64,000 bases of DNA from Enterococcus lactis (lineage in GTDB: Bacteria > Bacillota > Bacilli > Lactobacillales > Enterococcaceae), in contig NZ_BNJW01000005.1 in assembly GCF_015751045.1 (NCBI RefSeq), positions 62,001 to 126,000 on the forward strand. Direction: 5' to 3'. The notes beneath the pieces were generated by a model. That model had not been told where the DNA came from, searched no databases, and saw only the letters and a program-made list of their open reading frames with translations. Positions 50,237 to 59,675 of the stretch are shown here, piece by piece. The translations under genes and the position numbers were made by a program. Numbering within the stretch: the stretch's first letter is position 1; every line of letters starts with the position of its first letter.

Positions 50237-51097
50237 CTTGCTCCTACAAATCAAAATGAGTAACACAACCATCCATGTAATTAGCTTGTTTATGGTTCTA
50301 CTACCAGTTTCTGGTAAATCGCTTTTTCTCTTATCTGTTTCTTTCGCTTTTTCTTGATGATCAATTCCACGAGAAACAAAATCAGACTGTTTTAGCACAC
50401 TTTTTAGGTTGCTCCCTGCATTTCTCTTTTGTTCCTTAGTTGGTATGATAGGTACCAAATCAAGTTCATTATTTACTTTTCCTGTGCTGCTTTCGCTACT
50501 TGTGTTTCCTGTGCTACTTTCACTACTCGTACTATCCGTACTGCTTTCACTGCTCGTACTCTCTGTACTGCTTTCACTGCTCGTACTCTCCGTATTGCTT
50601 TCACTGCTCGTACTCTCTGTACTGCTTTCACTACTCGTACTATCCGTACTGCTCGACGGTCCAACAACTGTCCAACTACTTGGTTTCAAATTCTCCGTAA
50701 TCGTCATCTGTCCATCATAAAAAACAATCAAATCAACTTTATCCTTACTCTTGATCTCATCAATCGATAGTTCTGCAGAAATCATTATTGTATACTCAAT
50801 ACCAGCGGTCCATTGTACGTCCTTTAAATAAACTTCCCCAATAACCTTTTCTGAACTTCCATTACCATCCCAACCATATGTTAGAACAGCATGTATATCA
50901 CTAGCATTCACGCTTTTATTTGTTTTGATCAGAATAGTAATGACTTGTTGTGTCACGTCATAAACGATCCGATCAGTTTTCACAGTAAATGAAAGATTTT
51001 CATTTGTCCGTTCATTTGCAGAAGTACTGATTCCAATCATTGCTGCAATTATACTTAGCCCAAGAATAACAAATAATACGGTCGCTGTTTTCTTCAT
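50171..51097 (-). CDS. LPETG surface protein with Ser/Thr/Glu repeats
   Basis: A 308-residue protein: signal peptide-like N-terminus (MKKTATVLFVILGLSIIAAM), an extracellular domain of about 110 residues (SFTVKTDRIVYDVTQQVITI...), six 9-residue repeats of the type STxSTSSES, a Lys-rich spacer and LPETGS. After the sorting motif the hydrophobic stretch is short (LITWMVVLLILI), and a basic residue is followed by about 25 extra residues, unusual for a sortase substrate; the end overlaps the Spx-like frame by 66 bases. A frameshift near 50200 is possible. ATG 51097 has GGAGAG upstream. Function unknown. Confidence 0.7.
   Translation of the reverse strand: MKKTATVLFVILGLSIIAAMIGISTSANERTNENLSFTVKTDRIVYDVTQQVITILIKTNKSVNASDIHAVLTYGWDGNGSSEKVIGEVYLKDVQWTAGIEYTIMISAELSIDEIKSKDKVDLIVFYDGQMTITENLKPSSWTVVGPSSSTDSTSSESSTESTSSESNTESTSSESSTESTSSESSTDSTSSESSTGNTSSESSTGKVNNELDLVPIIPTKEQKRNAGSNLKSVLKQSDFVSRGIDHQEKAKETDKRKSDLPETGSRTINKLITWMVVLLILICRSKLFSFSLPSSEIKNKSNRFKIE
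50489..50650 (-). repeat. Six 27-bp tandem repeats within the LPETG gene
   Basis: Coding repeats for STDSTSSES, STESTSSES, NTESTSSES, STESTSSES, STDSTSSES and STGNTSSES. Near-identical DNA units make the copy number likely to vary by slippage. Confidence 0.85.
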
Positions 51098-51292
51098 TTC
51101 AATCACTCTCCATATAATTACCTTCTATTTGATAAAGGAATTATATAAAATGAAAATGATGAGAACACGACAGTCAGTTGTGAAAATCTAACAAAAGATG
51201 TCGTGTATTCGTTTGAATCTGTTTACTTTTTCGTTTAATCAATGAAAGACTTAAAAAAGCAAGACCGATATCAGCCTTGCTTTCTTCATCTT

Positions 51293-52130
51293 TTATTGAT
51301 AAACAGCAGTGTATTTCTTCATCCGCTTTGTTTTATATGCATAGAGTAACAAACCAACAATCAAGACTAACAAGAATAATGTAGTCGATATAGACGCTTC
51401 AGCCCTAAAGTTTCCCCAGTAATTATTGTGTTTTGCGATTGAACCAGAGTGGAGAAAAAACCTTGTTCTTGCGTTCCGCTGACTGGTATACCCAAAATAG
51501 CTCCTTGAGTCCAATTCCAAGTAATGTGAGCACCGATGGCCGTAAATAAACTTTCTGTACTGTAGATAAGTGCACTGAAAAAGCAACCTGCTAAAAAGAT
51601 ATTGAAAACTGCCAGAAATGTCATGTTAGGATTCAATCCGTGTAAAAGAGCAAATAATGCAGCAGATCCAATCATTGCTATTAATGGACCAAATCTAAGC
51701 AGCTGGTGCTGAAAAAAGCCACGGAATAAAAGCTCTTCGGATACCCCACTGCAATAAATAAAATAAAACTCGTGATCAGCGGCACAATATTTGCGTTTCC
51801 TGAATCTAACCGATACGCCCCTATCAAATATAATGGACTAGTAATAAGCAGAAACACTCCAATTCCACCAACGAGACCTCCCGCTAAATATCCCCAGTCT
51901 TTTCCTCGTCCAGAAATACCATAATCTTCCACTTTTTTCCCTTCTACCTTACTAGCAAGAAATAAAGCTAGTAAAAAAACAACTAAATGTCCAACCGTAC
52001 CAGCAATTGCTCCAATCCATTCACTGTCTCCAAGAAACATATCCGCAAGTGCATTATTGACAAGAATTCCTAAAACAAAACCAACTAAGACTATTAAAAC
52101 AGATCCAATCAATCGAATAATCCTGATCAT
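51293..52130 (-). pseudogene. CPBP-family intramembrane protease, two frameshifts
   Basis: Three frame segments join to one CPBP (CAAX protease/bacteriocin-processing) protein: MIRIIRLIGSVLIVLVGFVL to FILFIAVGY, then a shift near 51741 after which the other frame reads SEELLFRGFF (the EExxxR motif), IGSAALFALLHGLNPN (HxxxN motif) and GAHITWNW, then a second shift near 51404 to reach AEASISTTLFLL and the end KKYTAVYQ. Restoring one base at each point (a T in TATTCC; a G in GGGG) gives about 280 residues. The second is at a short homopolymer, so sequencing error is possible. CPBP proteins cut membrane substrates; role here unknown. Confidence 0.8.
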
Positions 52131-52314
52131 CTTTCATCCCTCCTTTATATTAAGTGTAATAACCCTTTTCTTTCTTGTCTCGTGAAAAATATCTAAATGT
52201 TCTCCATCATAGAGAGAAAAGATTTTTACGAACTAAGAATGTCTACAGCAACCTTACGAAAATGAAAGACTGTCTGCCTGGTTCTTCTGTTAGACTGTCT
52301 TTAATAAGGAAAGG

Positions 52315-53202
52315 ATGGGAAATTTTTTGAAAAAACAACTACTGATTATGTGCCTTTCAGGATTTGCTATTTTACTATTCTCAGGTTGTAGCAAGTCCAA
52401 TGAAACAATTGCAACGTTTAAAGGTGGAACACTTACAGTTCAGGATTTTTATGATAACCCAAAAGTTAAATCAAACAATCAAACACTATTAAGAAAAATG
52501 ATCGTCTTCAAAGCGTTTGATGATGTATACGGAAAAGAGATTTCTTCAAAGGAAGTAACAAAAGAATATAATGAACAAATCAAAAAACTTGGTCCAAACT
52601 ACAAGGAACAATTAAAAGCAGTTGGCCAAACGGAAGAGACATATAAGAAACTTTTGAAACAGATGCTGGCTTTCCAGGACGGTTTGAAAGCCAATGTAAA
52701 ATTAACAGATAAAGATCTAGACACTGCTTGGAAAGAATTCCATCCAGAAGTTAGTACACAGATCATCCCATTTTCGACTAAAGAAGAAGCAGATAATGCA
52801 AAAAAAGAAGTAAATGAAGGGGAAAATTTCTCCAAGCTTGTTCAAGCTTATGGAAAAAATAAAACACTAAAGGAAACTGATGGAAAAATGAATTTTGATT
52901 CAACCAATCCAGGGATTCCTACTGAAGTAAAAAAAGCAGCATTTCAATTAAACAACGGGGAAGTTTCTGATATCATTCCTGTAACAGATCCAACGACTTA
53001 TCAGCAAAGCTATTATCTAGTAAAAATGGTAAAAAAACAGGATAAAGGTGCCAATAAAGATAAATACAAATCAGAGCTAGAAAAAATCGCCACGGAAACA
53101 AAAACCCTTGATACGGAATTCATGGATAAAACAATCCATAAAGTGATGAAAAAAGACAATGTAACTATTAAAGATCCTTATGTAAAAAATATATTCAAAT
53201 AA
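52315..53202 (+). CDS. prsA: PrsA-type foldase lipoprotein
   Basis: A 295-residue extracellular lipoprotein foldase: lipobox LFSGCSK, an N-terminal chaperone part (ATFKGGTLTVQDFYDN... TEETYKKLLKQMLAFQDGL), a parvulin-like central domain (STQIIPFSTKEEADNAKKEVNEGENFSKLVQAY... IPTEVKKAAFQLNNGEVSDIIP) and a C-terminal helical part. PrsA helps fold secreted proteins, including PBPs and surface proteins, at the membrane-wall interface. RBS AAGGAAAGG touches the ATG at 52315; a TTG at 52327 giving LKKQLLIMC is also possible. Confidence 0.9.
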   Translation: MGNFLKKQLLIMCLSGFAILLFSGCSKSNETIATFKGGTLTVQDFYDNPKVKSNNQTLLRKMIVFKAFDDVYGKEISSKEVTKEYNEQIKKLGPNYKEQLKAVGQTEETYKKLLKQMLAFQDGLKANVKLTDKDLDTAWKEFHPEVSTQIIPFSTKEEADNAKKEVNEGENFSKLVQAYGKNKTLKETDGKMNFDSTNPGIPTEVKKAAFQLNNGEVSDIIPVTDPTTYQQSYYLVKMVKKQDKGANKDKYKSELEKIATETKTLDTEFMDKTIHKVMKKDNVTIKDPYVKNIFK

Positions 53203-53218
53203 ACAAGTTTGACCCGAT

Positions 53219-53289
53219 TGGGGATGTGGCAAGCAAGTTTCGGAAATTACTTCTTATTTCTTAAAGATGAACACTTCTGCCACGACCTC
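53219..53289. repeat. Family-C hairpin repeat after prsA
   Basis: GGGGATGTGGCA pairs with TGCCACGACCTC; the inner AATTACTTCTTATTTCTT matches, inverted, the arm of the repeat at 42045-42165. Confidence 0.55.
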
Positions 53290-53406
53290 ATGCGGGTTAT
53301 TTTTTTCCATACCAAAACAAGTTCCATACCAAAACAAGTAACTGAATTTATCACAATCATATCAATATAAAATAAAAAAGAAGTTTTTTTATTTATGAAC
53401 ATGCTA

Positions 53407-53442
53407 TATAAAAAAACCTAAGTCAACTTGACGACCTAGGTT
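53407..53442 (-). terminator. Intrinsic terminator of the glycerophosphodiesterase gene
   Basis: AACCTAGGTC pairs with GACTTAGGTT over an 8-nt loop followed by TTTTTT on the minus strand. The rest of 53290-53490 is AT-rich and shows no gene. Confidence 0.85.
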
Positions 53443-53491
53443 CAAAAATGGATATAAAGATGAATAATTACATAAAATGAATATATTATGT

Positions 53492-54307
53492 TTATAAATC
53501 ACTAGGATTGATTTCATCCGTTTCTACGATTGGAACGGATGATTTTTTTAACACTTCAAATCGTTTAACGTCATTTACCCCATACACTTGATACTCGATT
53601 CCAGATTTATTTAGTTTATTGATTGTTTCTTCTGTAGCAGCATCATTAGATACTGAGAGCAACGCTTTTTTATAACTTTTTACTTGTTCAATCTCATCTT
53701 CAAGTTTATTTTTTTGGTCATATAACCAAGATACTGTGCAGTCAGGATGATTCTTTACGACTTCGTCTCGGATCTTTTTATCCGTCAGTACAAAAAATGA
53801 ACGTTCATACACACTATTTTGTTTTAGCGTGTTTACGATGTCATTAACAAAATGTTCATCCTGCCAGTTTCCTTTTGAACCATTCACGTTGACAATCAAG
53901 TTATTTTTTTTGATTTCCTTTACGGCTTCTTCAAAAGTAGGTATCTTAACTTTTTTATTTACGTATTCTGGATAGTTTTTCGTATCTAAATTAAACTTCT
54001 TTAGTTGTTTGATCGTGTATGTCTCTGGTTTCCCCGTTCCATCTGTTGTTCGATCCAATGTGTCATCATGCATCAAAAAATTCACGCCGTCTCTACTTGT
54101 CCGAACATCAATCTCGACTGCTTGGTAGCCTAATATTTTTGCTTGATGGATACTCTCCACCGTATTCTCAGGCGCAATAATGTGTGCGCCACGATGAGCC
54201 ACTAAGTAAGTACCTTCATGTTCCAACCAATTATTTGCTAATGAAACACATCCTGTTAATAAAACAGTGAATAGCATTACTATTCCAATCTTTTTTTCAC
54301 TTGCCAA
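53492..54307 (-). CDS. Glycerophosphodiester phosphodiesterase, lipoprotein
   Basis: A 271-residue GDPD enzyme on the outer membrane face: signal peptide with lipobox LLTGC, then the TIM-barrel domain with YLVAHRGAHIIAPENTVESI (catalytic HR and EN), AVEIDVRTSRDGVNFLMHDDTLDRTT (Glu, Asp, metal ligands and catalytic His), and VYGVNDVKRF near the end. It hydrolyses glycerophosphodiesters to glycerol-3-P, possibly from lipid head groups or teichoic acid. Some positions are unusual (VNVNGSKGN where KxE is common), so activity may differ. Upstream of it, 54308-54598 holds only small hairpins. Confidence 0.85.
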   Translation of the reverse strand: MASEKKIGIVMLFTVLLTGCVSLANNWLEHEGTYLVAHRGAHIIAPENTVESIHQAKILGYQAVEIDVRTSRDGVNFLMHDDTLDRTTDGTGKPETYTIKQLKKFNLDTKNYPEYVNKKVKIPTFEEAVKEIKKNNLIVNVNGSKGNWQDEHFVNDIVNTLKQNSVYERSFFVLTDKKIRDEVVKNHPDCTVSWLYDQKNKLEDEIEQVKSYKKALLSVSNDAATEETINKLNKSGIEYQVYGVNDVKRFEVLKKSSVPIVETDEINPSDL

Positions 54308-54598
54308 ATCACCTCAAAAACAAGTATAGCAAACTTAAACCTGTTTAAAAAGTTATTTTAAAACGAGCTAAAAATATCCCTTATGGACTTTTTCTTCTTG
54401 TTCTGTTATACTAAAGAAACACGAAAGATATTTTTATGCGACACTTTTCATTTGTTTTTATGAAATTTATTCAAAACTGGCGTAACTTCAGAGTTACAAG
54501 GATGTATTAGAGGTTAGGGAATACATCGTTTAAATGAGAAATAAGTAATAGTTAGTAATAGTCACCGAAACTTTAAATTAATGAATATTGAATCGTTA

Positions 54599-54632
54599 GA
54601 TAGCCTTCTCGAGTTTTCGAGAAGGCTATCGT
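54599..54632 (-). terminator. Intrinsic terminator of the sorbitol operon
   Basis: GATAGCCTTCTCGA pairs perfectly with TCGAGAAGGCTATC over a 4-nt loop, downstream of the last gene of the operon. Confidence 0.88.
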
Positions 54633-54654
54633 TTATTTTATGGATAAATTGATT

Positions 54655-55350
54655 TCAGAAGTAATCAGCGACCTTTTTTAGTTCACCAATCGTTTCTGCT
54701 TGGAAAGTTTGCACCCAATCTTCTTGGAAGCCCCTCACTGCTTTATCAATCGAGGTCATCTCTAACACTTGATCTAGTAGCTCTTTACCTAACGTTATCG
54801 CATGAGCTCCAGATCGAATGGCTGTAGTGACTTGTTCACAATTTTTGAAACTAGCTGCTAATATTTTTGTTGGACTTTGCGTATGTTCGATCTCAGTCCG
54901 CAACGAATCAATCACTTTCATAGCATCAATGCCTTGATTTTGCATTCTGTTATAATAAGGTGCAATATAATCTACCCCATTATTAATAGCTAAATACCCT
55001 TGTAATTCCGTATAAATAGCTGTACCGGTAATCAAATAATCTTCTTTTTTCAACTTTTTGATCGCTTGAAGGCCTGCTTGATTCACCGGCACCTTGATAA
55101 ACGTATCTTTTCCTAGTTCTTCTATGATAACTTGAGCATCCTCTATCATTTCTTCTTCCGTTCTTCCTATTGTCTGAATATGGATGGGAATCTGTCCGAT
55201 CATTTTTTTGATTTCTTTCATATGCGAGAAGAAGTTTGACGCTCCTTCTTTTTTCAGAATAGTAGGATTTGTTGTTACGCCTGTTAGATTCAAAAACTGT
55301 TGGCAAGAATAAATACTTTGTGTATTTGCTGTATCAAGCATGATTTCCAT
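54655..55350 (-). CDS. Transaldolase/fructose-6-phosphate aldolase family protein
   Basis: A 231-residue TalC/FSA-type class I aldolase: MEIMLDTANTQSIYSC, TGVTTNPTILKKEGA, FIKVPVNQAGLQAIKKL with the Schiff-base Lys, GVDYIAPYYNRM and ILAASFKNCEQV. E. coli FSA cleaves fructose-6-P into dihydroxyacetone and glyceraldehyde-3-P; others are transaldolases. ATG 55350 has GGGGGAAAG upstream and overlaps the IIA gene by 17 bases. Its position as last gene of a sorbitol operon, as in Streptococcus mutans, suggests a role on the fructose-6-P formed. Confidence 0.88.
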   Translation of the reverse strand: MEIMLDTANTQSIYSCQQFLNLTGVTTNPTILKKEGASNFFSHMKEIKKMIGQIPIHIQTIGRTEEEMIEDAQVIIEELGKDTFIKVPVNQAGLQAIKKLKKEDYLITGTAIYTELQGYLAINNGVDYIAPYYNRMQNQGIDAMKVIDSLRTEIEHTQSPTKILAASFKNCEQVTTAIRSGAHAITLGKELLDQVLEMTSIDKAVRGFQEDWVQTFQAETIGELKKVADYF

Positions 55351-55732
55351 ATGGCTTTCCCCCATTCTGATCCTCTTGATCGATTCTAATGATTGTCCCC
55401 TTTCTTAAATGCGGCATTTCTTTATCTTCTACATACATTGTCCCTGGAAGTTCCGGCTCATGAGATCCATCAAATTTTATCGTGATATGTCCTAATTCAT
55501 TCAAATTAGTTTGGACAACATCTCCTACTGCTGTGATTACATACATTTGTTTATCAAAGCAGAGCTTCATATCACAAGTTATTTCTTTTATTACCTGATT
55601 CAATTCAATCTTATAACAATAATCTGTTAATGTTTCCGGTGCTTCATCTCCAAATAAAATCATTATTTTTTCTTTCCTGAATACTTCTGCTTCTATACCA
55701 ACATCTGTTACAACCGTTTCAAAGATCGTCAT
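55334..55732 (-). CDS. srlB: PTS glucitol/sorbitol-specific IIA component
   Basis: A 132-residue cytosolic IIA of the sorbitol PTS. Family features are the N-terminal TVVTDVGIEAEVF, ILFGDEAPETLTDYCYKI, the VITAVGDVVQTNLNELGHITI region and DGSHEPELPGTMYV. A longer form than E. coli SrlB by about ten residues. It passes phosphate from HPr to the IIB protein. 17 bases before the IIB stop; RBS GAGGAAC. Confidence 0.9.
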   Translation of the reverse strand: MTIFETVVTDVGIEAEVFRKEKIMILFGDEAPETLTDYCYKIELNQVIKEITCDMKLCFDKQMYVITAVGDVVQTNLNELGHITIKFDGSHEPELPGTMYVEDKEMPHLRKGTIIRIDQEDQNGGKPYGNHA

Positions 55733-55749
55733 CTCTGTTCCTCCTAAAC

Positions 55750-56745
55750 TCAGCTATATAATCCAAAACTTGCTACCCAAGCAATGATAACTCGTGGGAT
55801 GCCGTTAAGAAATCTTGAATAAAGAACTGATGGTACACCTACTTCTACTGTCTCAGCTTTTGCTTCTTCCAAACCTAGACCGACTGGAATAAAATCACAT
55901 GCATTTTGAGTATTGATAGCAAATAGTGCCGGTAATGCTAATTGGGGAGGAATATTCCCTTTCCCAATCTCTACACCGATCAATGTTCCGATCACTTGGC
56001 TAATAACTGCCCCTGGACCAAGCAAAGGAGATAAAAATGGCAGTGAACAAATAAAGCCAATGATTGTTAATCCAACTGCATTTCCTGCTAAAGGTGCCAT
56101 GATGTTAGCAAATACATTACCTATTCCAGAACCTTGGATCACACCAATCAAAAGGGAAACAAAAGCCATAAAAGGGATCACTGTCCGGATCATCGTATCT
56201 ACTGCTTCTCTTGCTGATTGATTGAATGTAGCAACTACTTTTCCCGCGCCCATTCCAATCTTTGCAACCCAGTTTTGCTGCTCTGCTTTTTGCTCGGTTA
56301 TCTTTTTAGAAGTATCATATTTGTACTTTTTATCTGGAGATGCAGTATTTACTGTTTCTTTGTTATCATCAGTTTCCATTAGCGGCTGTATTTGTTCTAA
56401 CCCTACTGCTGAAACATAAATATCTTCAGTGATATATTGTGCTAATGGGCCACTTTTTCCTGTGGGAACGATATTGATGGTTGGTATCCCTTTTTTAGGA
56501 TAAATTCCACATCTAAGAGTCCCTCCACAGTCAACGATTGCAAGCGCGATTTCACTATCAGGTATTGATGTTTTGAATCCATTGATAAACTCCATACCTG
56601 TCAGTTCTTCTATCTTATCTACGATCATTGGCCTCTCACCTCCACCTGTAACATAGATGAACTTGTGTTTATCTTTTGTCGGCCTAATAATCAAAGGACC
56701 TCCATACCCGCCGTTTCCTTTTACGATCTTGATATCGCTATACAT
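55750..56745 (-). CDS. srlE: PTS glucitol/sorbitol-specific IIBC component (SrlE type)
   Basis: A 331-residue protein. The N-terminal cytosolic IIB part (residues about 1-115) has the [18 protein letters not shown] start and the phosphorylated cysteine region [19 protein letters not shown] linker with many Lys/Gln follows, then a membrane domain (about 190-331) with [16 protein letters not shown] and [19 protein letters not shown]. Completes the sorbitol transporter with SrlA and SrlB. Confidence 0.92.
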   Translation of the reverse strand: MYSDIKIVKGNGGYGGPLIIRPTKDKHKFIYVTGGGERPMIVDKIEELTGMEFINGFKTSIPDSEIALAIVDCGGTLRCGIYPKKGIPTINIVPTGKSGPLAQYITEDIYVSAVGLEQIQPLMETDDNKETVNTASPDKKYKYDTSKKITEQKAEQQNWVAKIGMGAGKVVATFNQSAREAVDTMIRTVIPFMAFVSLLIGVIQGSGIGNVFANIMAPLAGNAVGLTIIGFICSLPFLSPLLGPGAVISQVIGTLIGVEIGKGNIPPQLALPALFAINTQNACDFIPVGLGLEEAKAETVEVGVPSVLYSRFLNGIPRVIIAWVASFGLYS

Positions 56746-56762
56746 TAAAAACTCTCCTTTCT

Positions 56763-57317
56763 CTAATCAACTGAAAGCTCTACTTTTTTGCTAAGAACGA
56801 TTCCTTGCTGTCTGCATACAAATCCAGTAGTAAAATCAGTTATCCAACCACCAATAAAGTTCATCAGCAGTCCCACAAACAAGTATCGGATAGCCAGCTC
56901 CATCGAATTTAGCCCTAAGGTCTCGATCCCTTGAGCAATCCCCATCCATACAAACAATTCTCCAGGATTAATATGTGGGAATACACCATTGCTCGTATGA
57001 CAAAATTGAGCTTGAACAGCATAATAGCTTGGTTTGTAGTATTCTGGAAGGAAACGAGCCATTGTAAATGACATAGGATTTCCCAACATAAAAGCAGATA
57101 AGAACGGTAAAACAAGGTAACGAGTAAACGGATTTTTCGCTGATAACTTGGCTACTTTCGTTACTCGGTCTTCACCTAAAAAAGCAATCATCGTATTCAT
57201 TGCGACCATCAGCATCAAGACAACTGGTACGATTCCTGTCATCCAGCTTATGAATGTTTCTGCACCTGTTTGGAACAGCCTCATAAATCCCTCAGCAAAT
57301 TTTGTTATGATATCCAT
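56763..57317 (-). CDS. srlA: PTS glucitol/sorbitol-specific IIC component (SrlA type)
   Basis: A 184-residue membrane protein with about four helices: [25 protein letters not shown], the conserved [45 protein letters not shown] and [21 protein letters not shown]. This is the sorbitol permease half encoded separately from SrlE in all gut/srl operons. Start overlaps the end of gutM by 13 bases. Confidence 0.93.
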   Translation of the reverse strand: MDIITKFAEGFMRLFQTGAETFISWMTGIVPVVLMLMVAMNTMIAFLGEDRVTKVAKLSAKNPFTRYLVLPFLSAFMLGNPMSFTMARFLPEYYKPSYYAVQAQFCHTSNGVFPHINPGELFVWMGIAQGIETLGLNSMELAIRYLFVGLLMNFIGGWITDFTTGFVCRQQGIVLSKKVELSVD

Positions 57318-57796
57318 CGTTTGTCACTCCTTTTTTCTTTGATCGTACTTTTCCATATCCGAAAATTATTGAGCATAGCAATAAAAGGCAATGAAGATTG
57401 TTCACTTTTTTCGTTTCCTGCCTCTATTCGTAAGTATACTTCTCTGGCATTTTCTAAAGCTGCTTGTGTCAAACGATCTTCCGCTCGAACTGAGGGATGG
57501 TAACGATCGATGTAATGGATATCTTCACCCACATAGAGAGGTAATGAATGAAATTTAGCCAAAGATGTAACCCCTTGCATTTTCCTGACTTCTAAAACTT
57601 GATCATGATCGTCTATAGCTAGCATAACAATCGTGCCTGAACGGATTTTCCCAGGTCGTTTACCAATCGCTACTTTTCCTTTTCTTCGCAGTTCGCTATA
57701 TGTTTGATTGAAATGCTTTAGCTGCTTCCAACCGATAACTGCTTGCAGCATATAAGCTGAAGCTGCGAAAACTATGAATAGATACTTATCATTCAT
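57305..57796 (-). CDS. gutM: Sorbitol operon activator GutM
   Basis: A 163-residue protein with an N-terminal membrane-like helix (YLFIVFAASAYMLQAVIGW) followed by KHFNQTYSELRRKGKVAIGKRPGKIRSGTIVMLAID, the GutM/SrlM signature. In E. coli GutM activates the srl operon, and in streptococci it modulates GutR. It overlaps the start of the sorbitol PTS genes and the end of gutR (by eight bases), so it is translationally coupled in the operon. Confidence 0.88.
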   Translation of the reverse strand: MNDKYLFIVFAASAYMLQAVIGWKQLKHFNQTYSELRRKGKVAIGKRPGKIRSGTIVMLAIDDHDQVLEVRKMQGVTSLAKFHSLPLYVGEDIHYIDRYHPSVRAEDRLTQAALENAREVYLRIEAGNEKSEQSSLPFIAMLNNFRIWKSTIKEKRSDKRWIS

Positions 57797-59657
57797 GAAG
57801 TCTCTCTCCTTTACTTTTGATTAGTTTTAAAAATGATTCTTTTGTCGGTGCTAATTCAATAAACTCATCTATTCCCATTTTTATGAGTTCAAATAGGATA
57901 TCGTATAGCTCAAATAATTCATTTTCAACTTCAGCCGTCATTTCTTCAGGTATGGCAAATAAAAAAATAACTCCATTTCCTCCTGTTTCTGCTAAACCTT
58001 GATCAGTTATTAGCCCCACTGATAAAACAATGTGTCGGGATAGCTGGTTGGTTGTGTGAGGAAAAGCAAATTCTTTGTTAACAAATGTGCTTTGCTGAGA
58101 TTCTCTTTTCAAGATCCTTTTTTCAAATTCTTGATCCACATAATAGCCTCTGATCAAAGGAGCGACTAATTTGTTTAAATATTCTTGATACGTCTTTTTT
58201 TCTTTCCATATTTGATAGAAAAAAACAGTAGAATGAAACCCGACTAACCGCTTTTTTTTTGCTTTTTGCCATTGTGCCCTTAACCAAGAGTCATCGAAAA
58301 GATTAGTCAAATGGATCACCGGTGTCTCTTCATTTACATTTTTTAACGGAATCGTTGTAAAAACAGCAAAATATTTGTTTAGATCTACTTTTTCATATTG
58401 TTCTTCTGAAATATGTGTTATTTGTATATCCGTCCCCAATATCCTTTTGATTTGTCTTTGTATCATTAATGCTGTTCCTTTTCCTGTCGTATGAACAATG
58501 GCTACTTTTTTAGAGGAAAAATGCTCTTTTTGATATCGAAATGCTAACTCCAAATACAACGTTAGGTAGCTGATCTCTACTTTAGAGATCTTATGTTGCA
58601 AGATAGCTTCTAATGCTTGTATGCATTCGCTAGTGATTTGGTAAGAAAAAGGATACTTTTTTTCTATCTCACCATAAAATAAATCAGTCAATCGATAACG
58701 AAAAATTACCCGATTTATCAATAAAGAGAGGTGCTGTTTCATCTCTTGATATAAGAAGGACTCATCCAGATCAATGAGATCTAATCGTCGAATACGCGTT
58801 ATCATGGGGTCGAAATATAAGCGCAAATCAGAGTTAGCTTTCCTTATCATCGTTATACTTGTGTTGATGATGTTCAAAGGAAAACTGATAAAATCTTTTT
58901 CATATTGGCTCAAAGTTAGTTCATAGATTTCTTCCAACCGAGTGATCAGTTCATTGAATTCTTGGATATATTCAAAACACCCACTGTAACGATTGATGGG
59001 CTTCTTCAACAGATAGTTACTAGAGATTCTATTCAAAGAAATACCGATAACTTTCGTCAAAAGAGTGATTTCTTGTTTACTAGCATTCGTCTTCTTCTGA
59101 AAATGTTTGATTGCTTGTTTTTCTTCTAGAAACTGTTCTGTTTTCGTCTCTGAAAAGTAGGGAGAAACAAAATAAAACAAAAGTAGTCGTAATTCTAGCT
59201 CATCTCCTATTATTCTTAGTCCTTTATTTGGTGTGCCTGTAATCTTTACATCAAAATCATTTATCATCTCTTTTAATGTCTTTAGATCCTTGACCACTGT
59301 TCCTCTGCTGACACCGACTTCTTCAGATAAATCATCCATACGTAAGAAATCCTCTGTTTCGATCAGCCTATTTAGTAAATAAGCGATTCTTTTGGATGCC
59401 GAATTGAAATCACTGGCTGTTTTCAATTTTCCTTGCATGATCTCATCAAAAAAATCAAAATCATAAATTTCAAGTTCAAAATGTTTGTTTTTTTGGATGA
59501 TTTTTGCAATACCGGCAATTTCTTCATTCAATTCCCCAATATCTTTTTTTATGGTTTGATTACTGGTTTTGATTTCTTTTTGCACTTCCTGGATTGAAAC
59601 TTTCTTGTGAGCGACTAGTAATTTCAATAATTGGTACCATCTGTTTACTAGCGTCAC
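57789..59657 (-). CDS. gutR: BglG/MtlR-type PRD transcriptional activator (GutR)
   Basis: A 622-residue regulator: two N-terminal helix-turn-helix regions (QLLKLLVAHKKVSIQEVQKE; LSEEVGVSRGTVVKDLKTLK, residues about 105-125), two PRD domains (about 190-400), an EIIB-like part (KVAIVHTTGKGTALMIQRQI) and a C-terminal EIIA-like domain with a His in FAFPHTTNQLSRH. PTS phosphorylation of these domains controls activity, linking operon induction to sorbitol uptake. Located between the dehydrogenase gene and gutM. The start is ATG-like at 59657, with GGGGGACGCACGTGACGC just before it. Confidence 0.87.
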   Translation of the reverse strand: MTLVNRWYQLLKLLVAHKKVSIQEVQKEIKTSNQTIKKDIGELNEEIAGIAKIIQKNKHFELEIYDFDFFDEIMQGKLKTASDFNSASKRIAYLLNRLIETEDFLRMDDLSEEVGVSRGTVVKDLKTLKEMINDFDVKITGTPNKGLRIIGDELELRLLLFYFVSPYFSETKTEQFLEEKQAIKHFQKKTNASKQEITLLTKVIGISLNRISSNYLLKKPINRYSGCFEYIQEFNELITRLEEIYELTLSQYEKDFISFPLNIINTSITMIRKANSDLRLYFDPMITRIRRLDLIDLDESFLYQEMKQHLSLLINRVIFRYRLTDLFYGEIEKKYPFSYQITSECIQALEAILQHKISKVEISYLTLYLELAFRYQKEHFSSKKVAIVHTTGKGTALMIQRQIKRILGTDIQITHISEEQYEKVDLNKYFAVFTTIPLKNVNEETPVIHLTNLFDDSWLRAQWQKAKKKRLVGFHSTVFFYQIWKEKKTYQEYLNKLVAPLIRGYYVDQEFEKRILKRESQQSTFVNKEFAFPHTTNQLSRHIVLSVGLITDQGLAETGGNGVIFLFAIPEEMTAEVENELFELYDILFELIKMGIDEFIELAPTKESFLKLIKSKGERLHE

Positions 59658-59675
59658 GTGCGTCCCCCCTATCCT

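Noticed and set aside
50489-50650. CRISPR-like repeat array
   Set aside because: The 27-bp units are contiguous without spacers, in frame, and encode a Ser/Thr/Glu stalk in a surface protein.
50409-50770. Overlapping plus-strand ORFs over the Ser/Thr repeats
   Set aside because: Repetitive mirror frames of the coding repeats in the LPETG gene.
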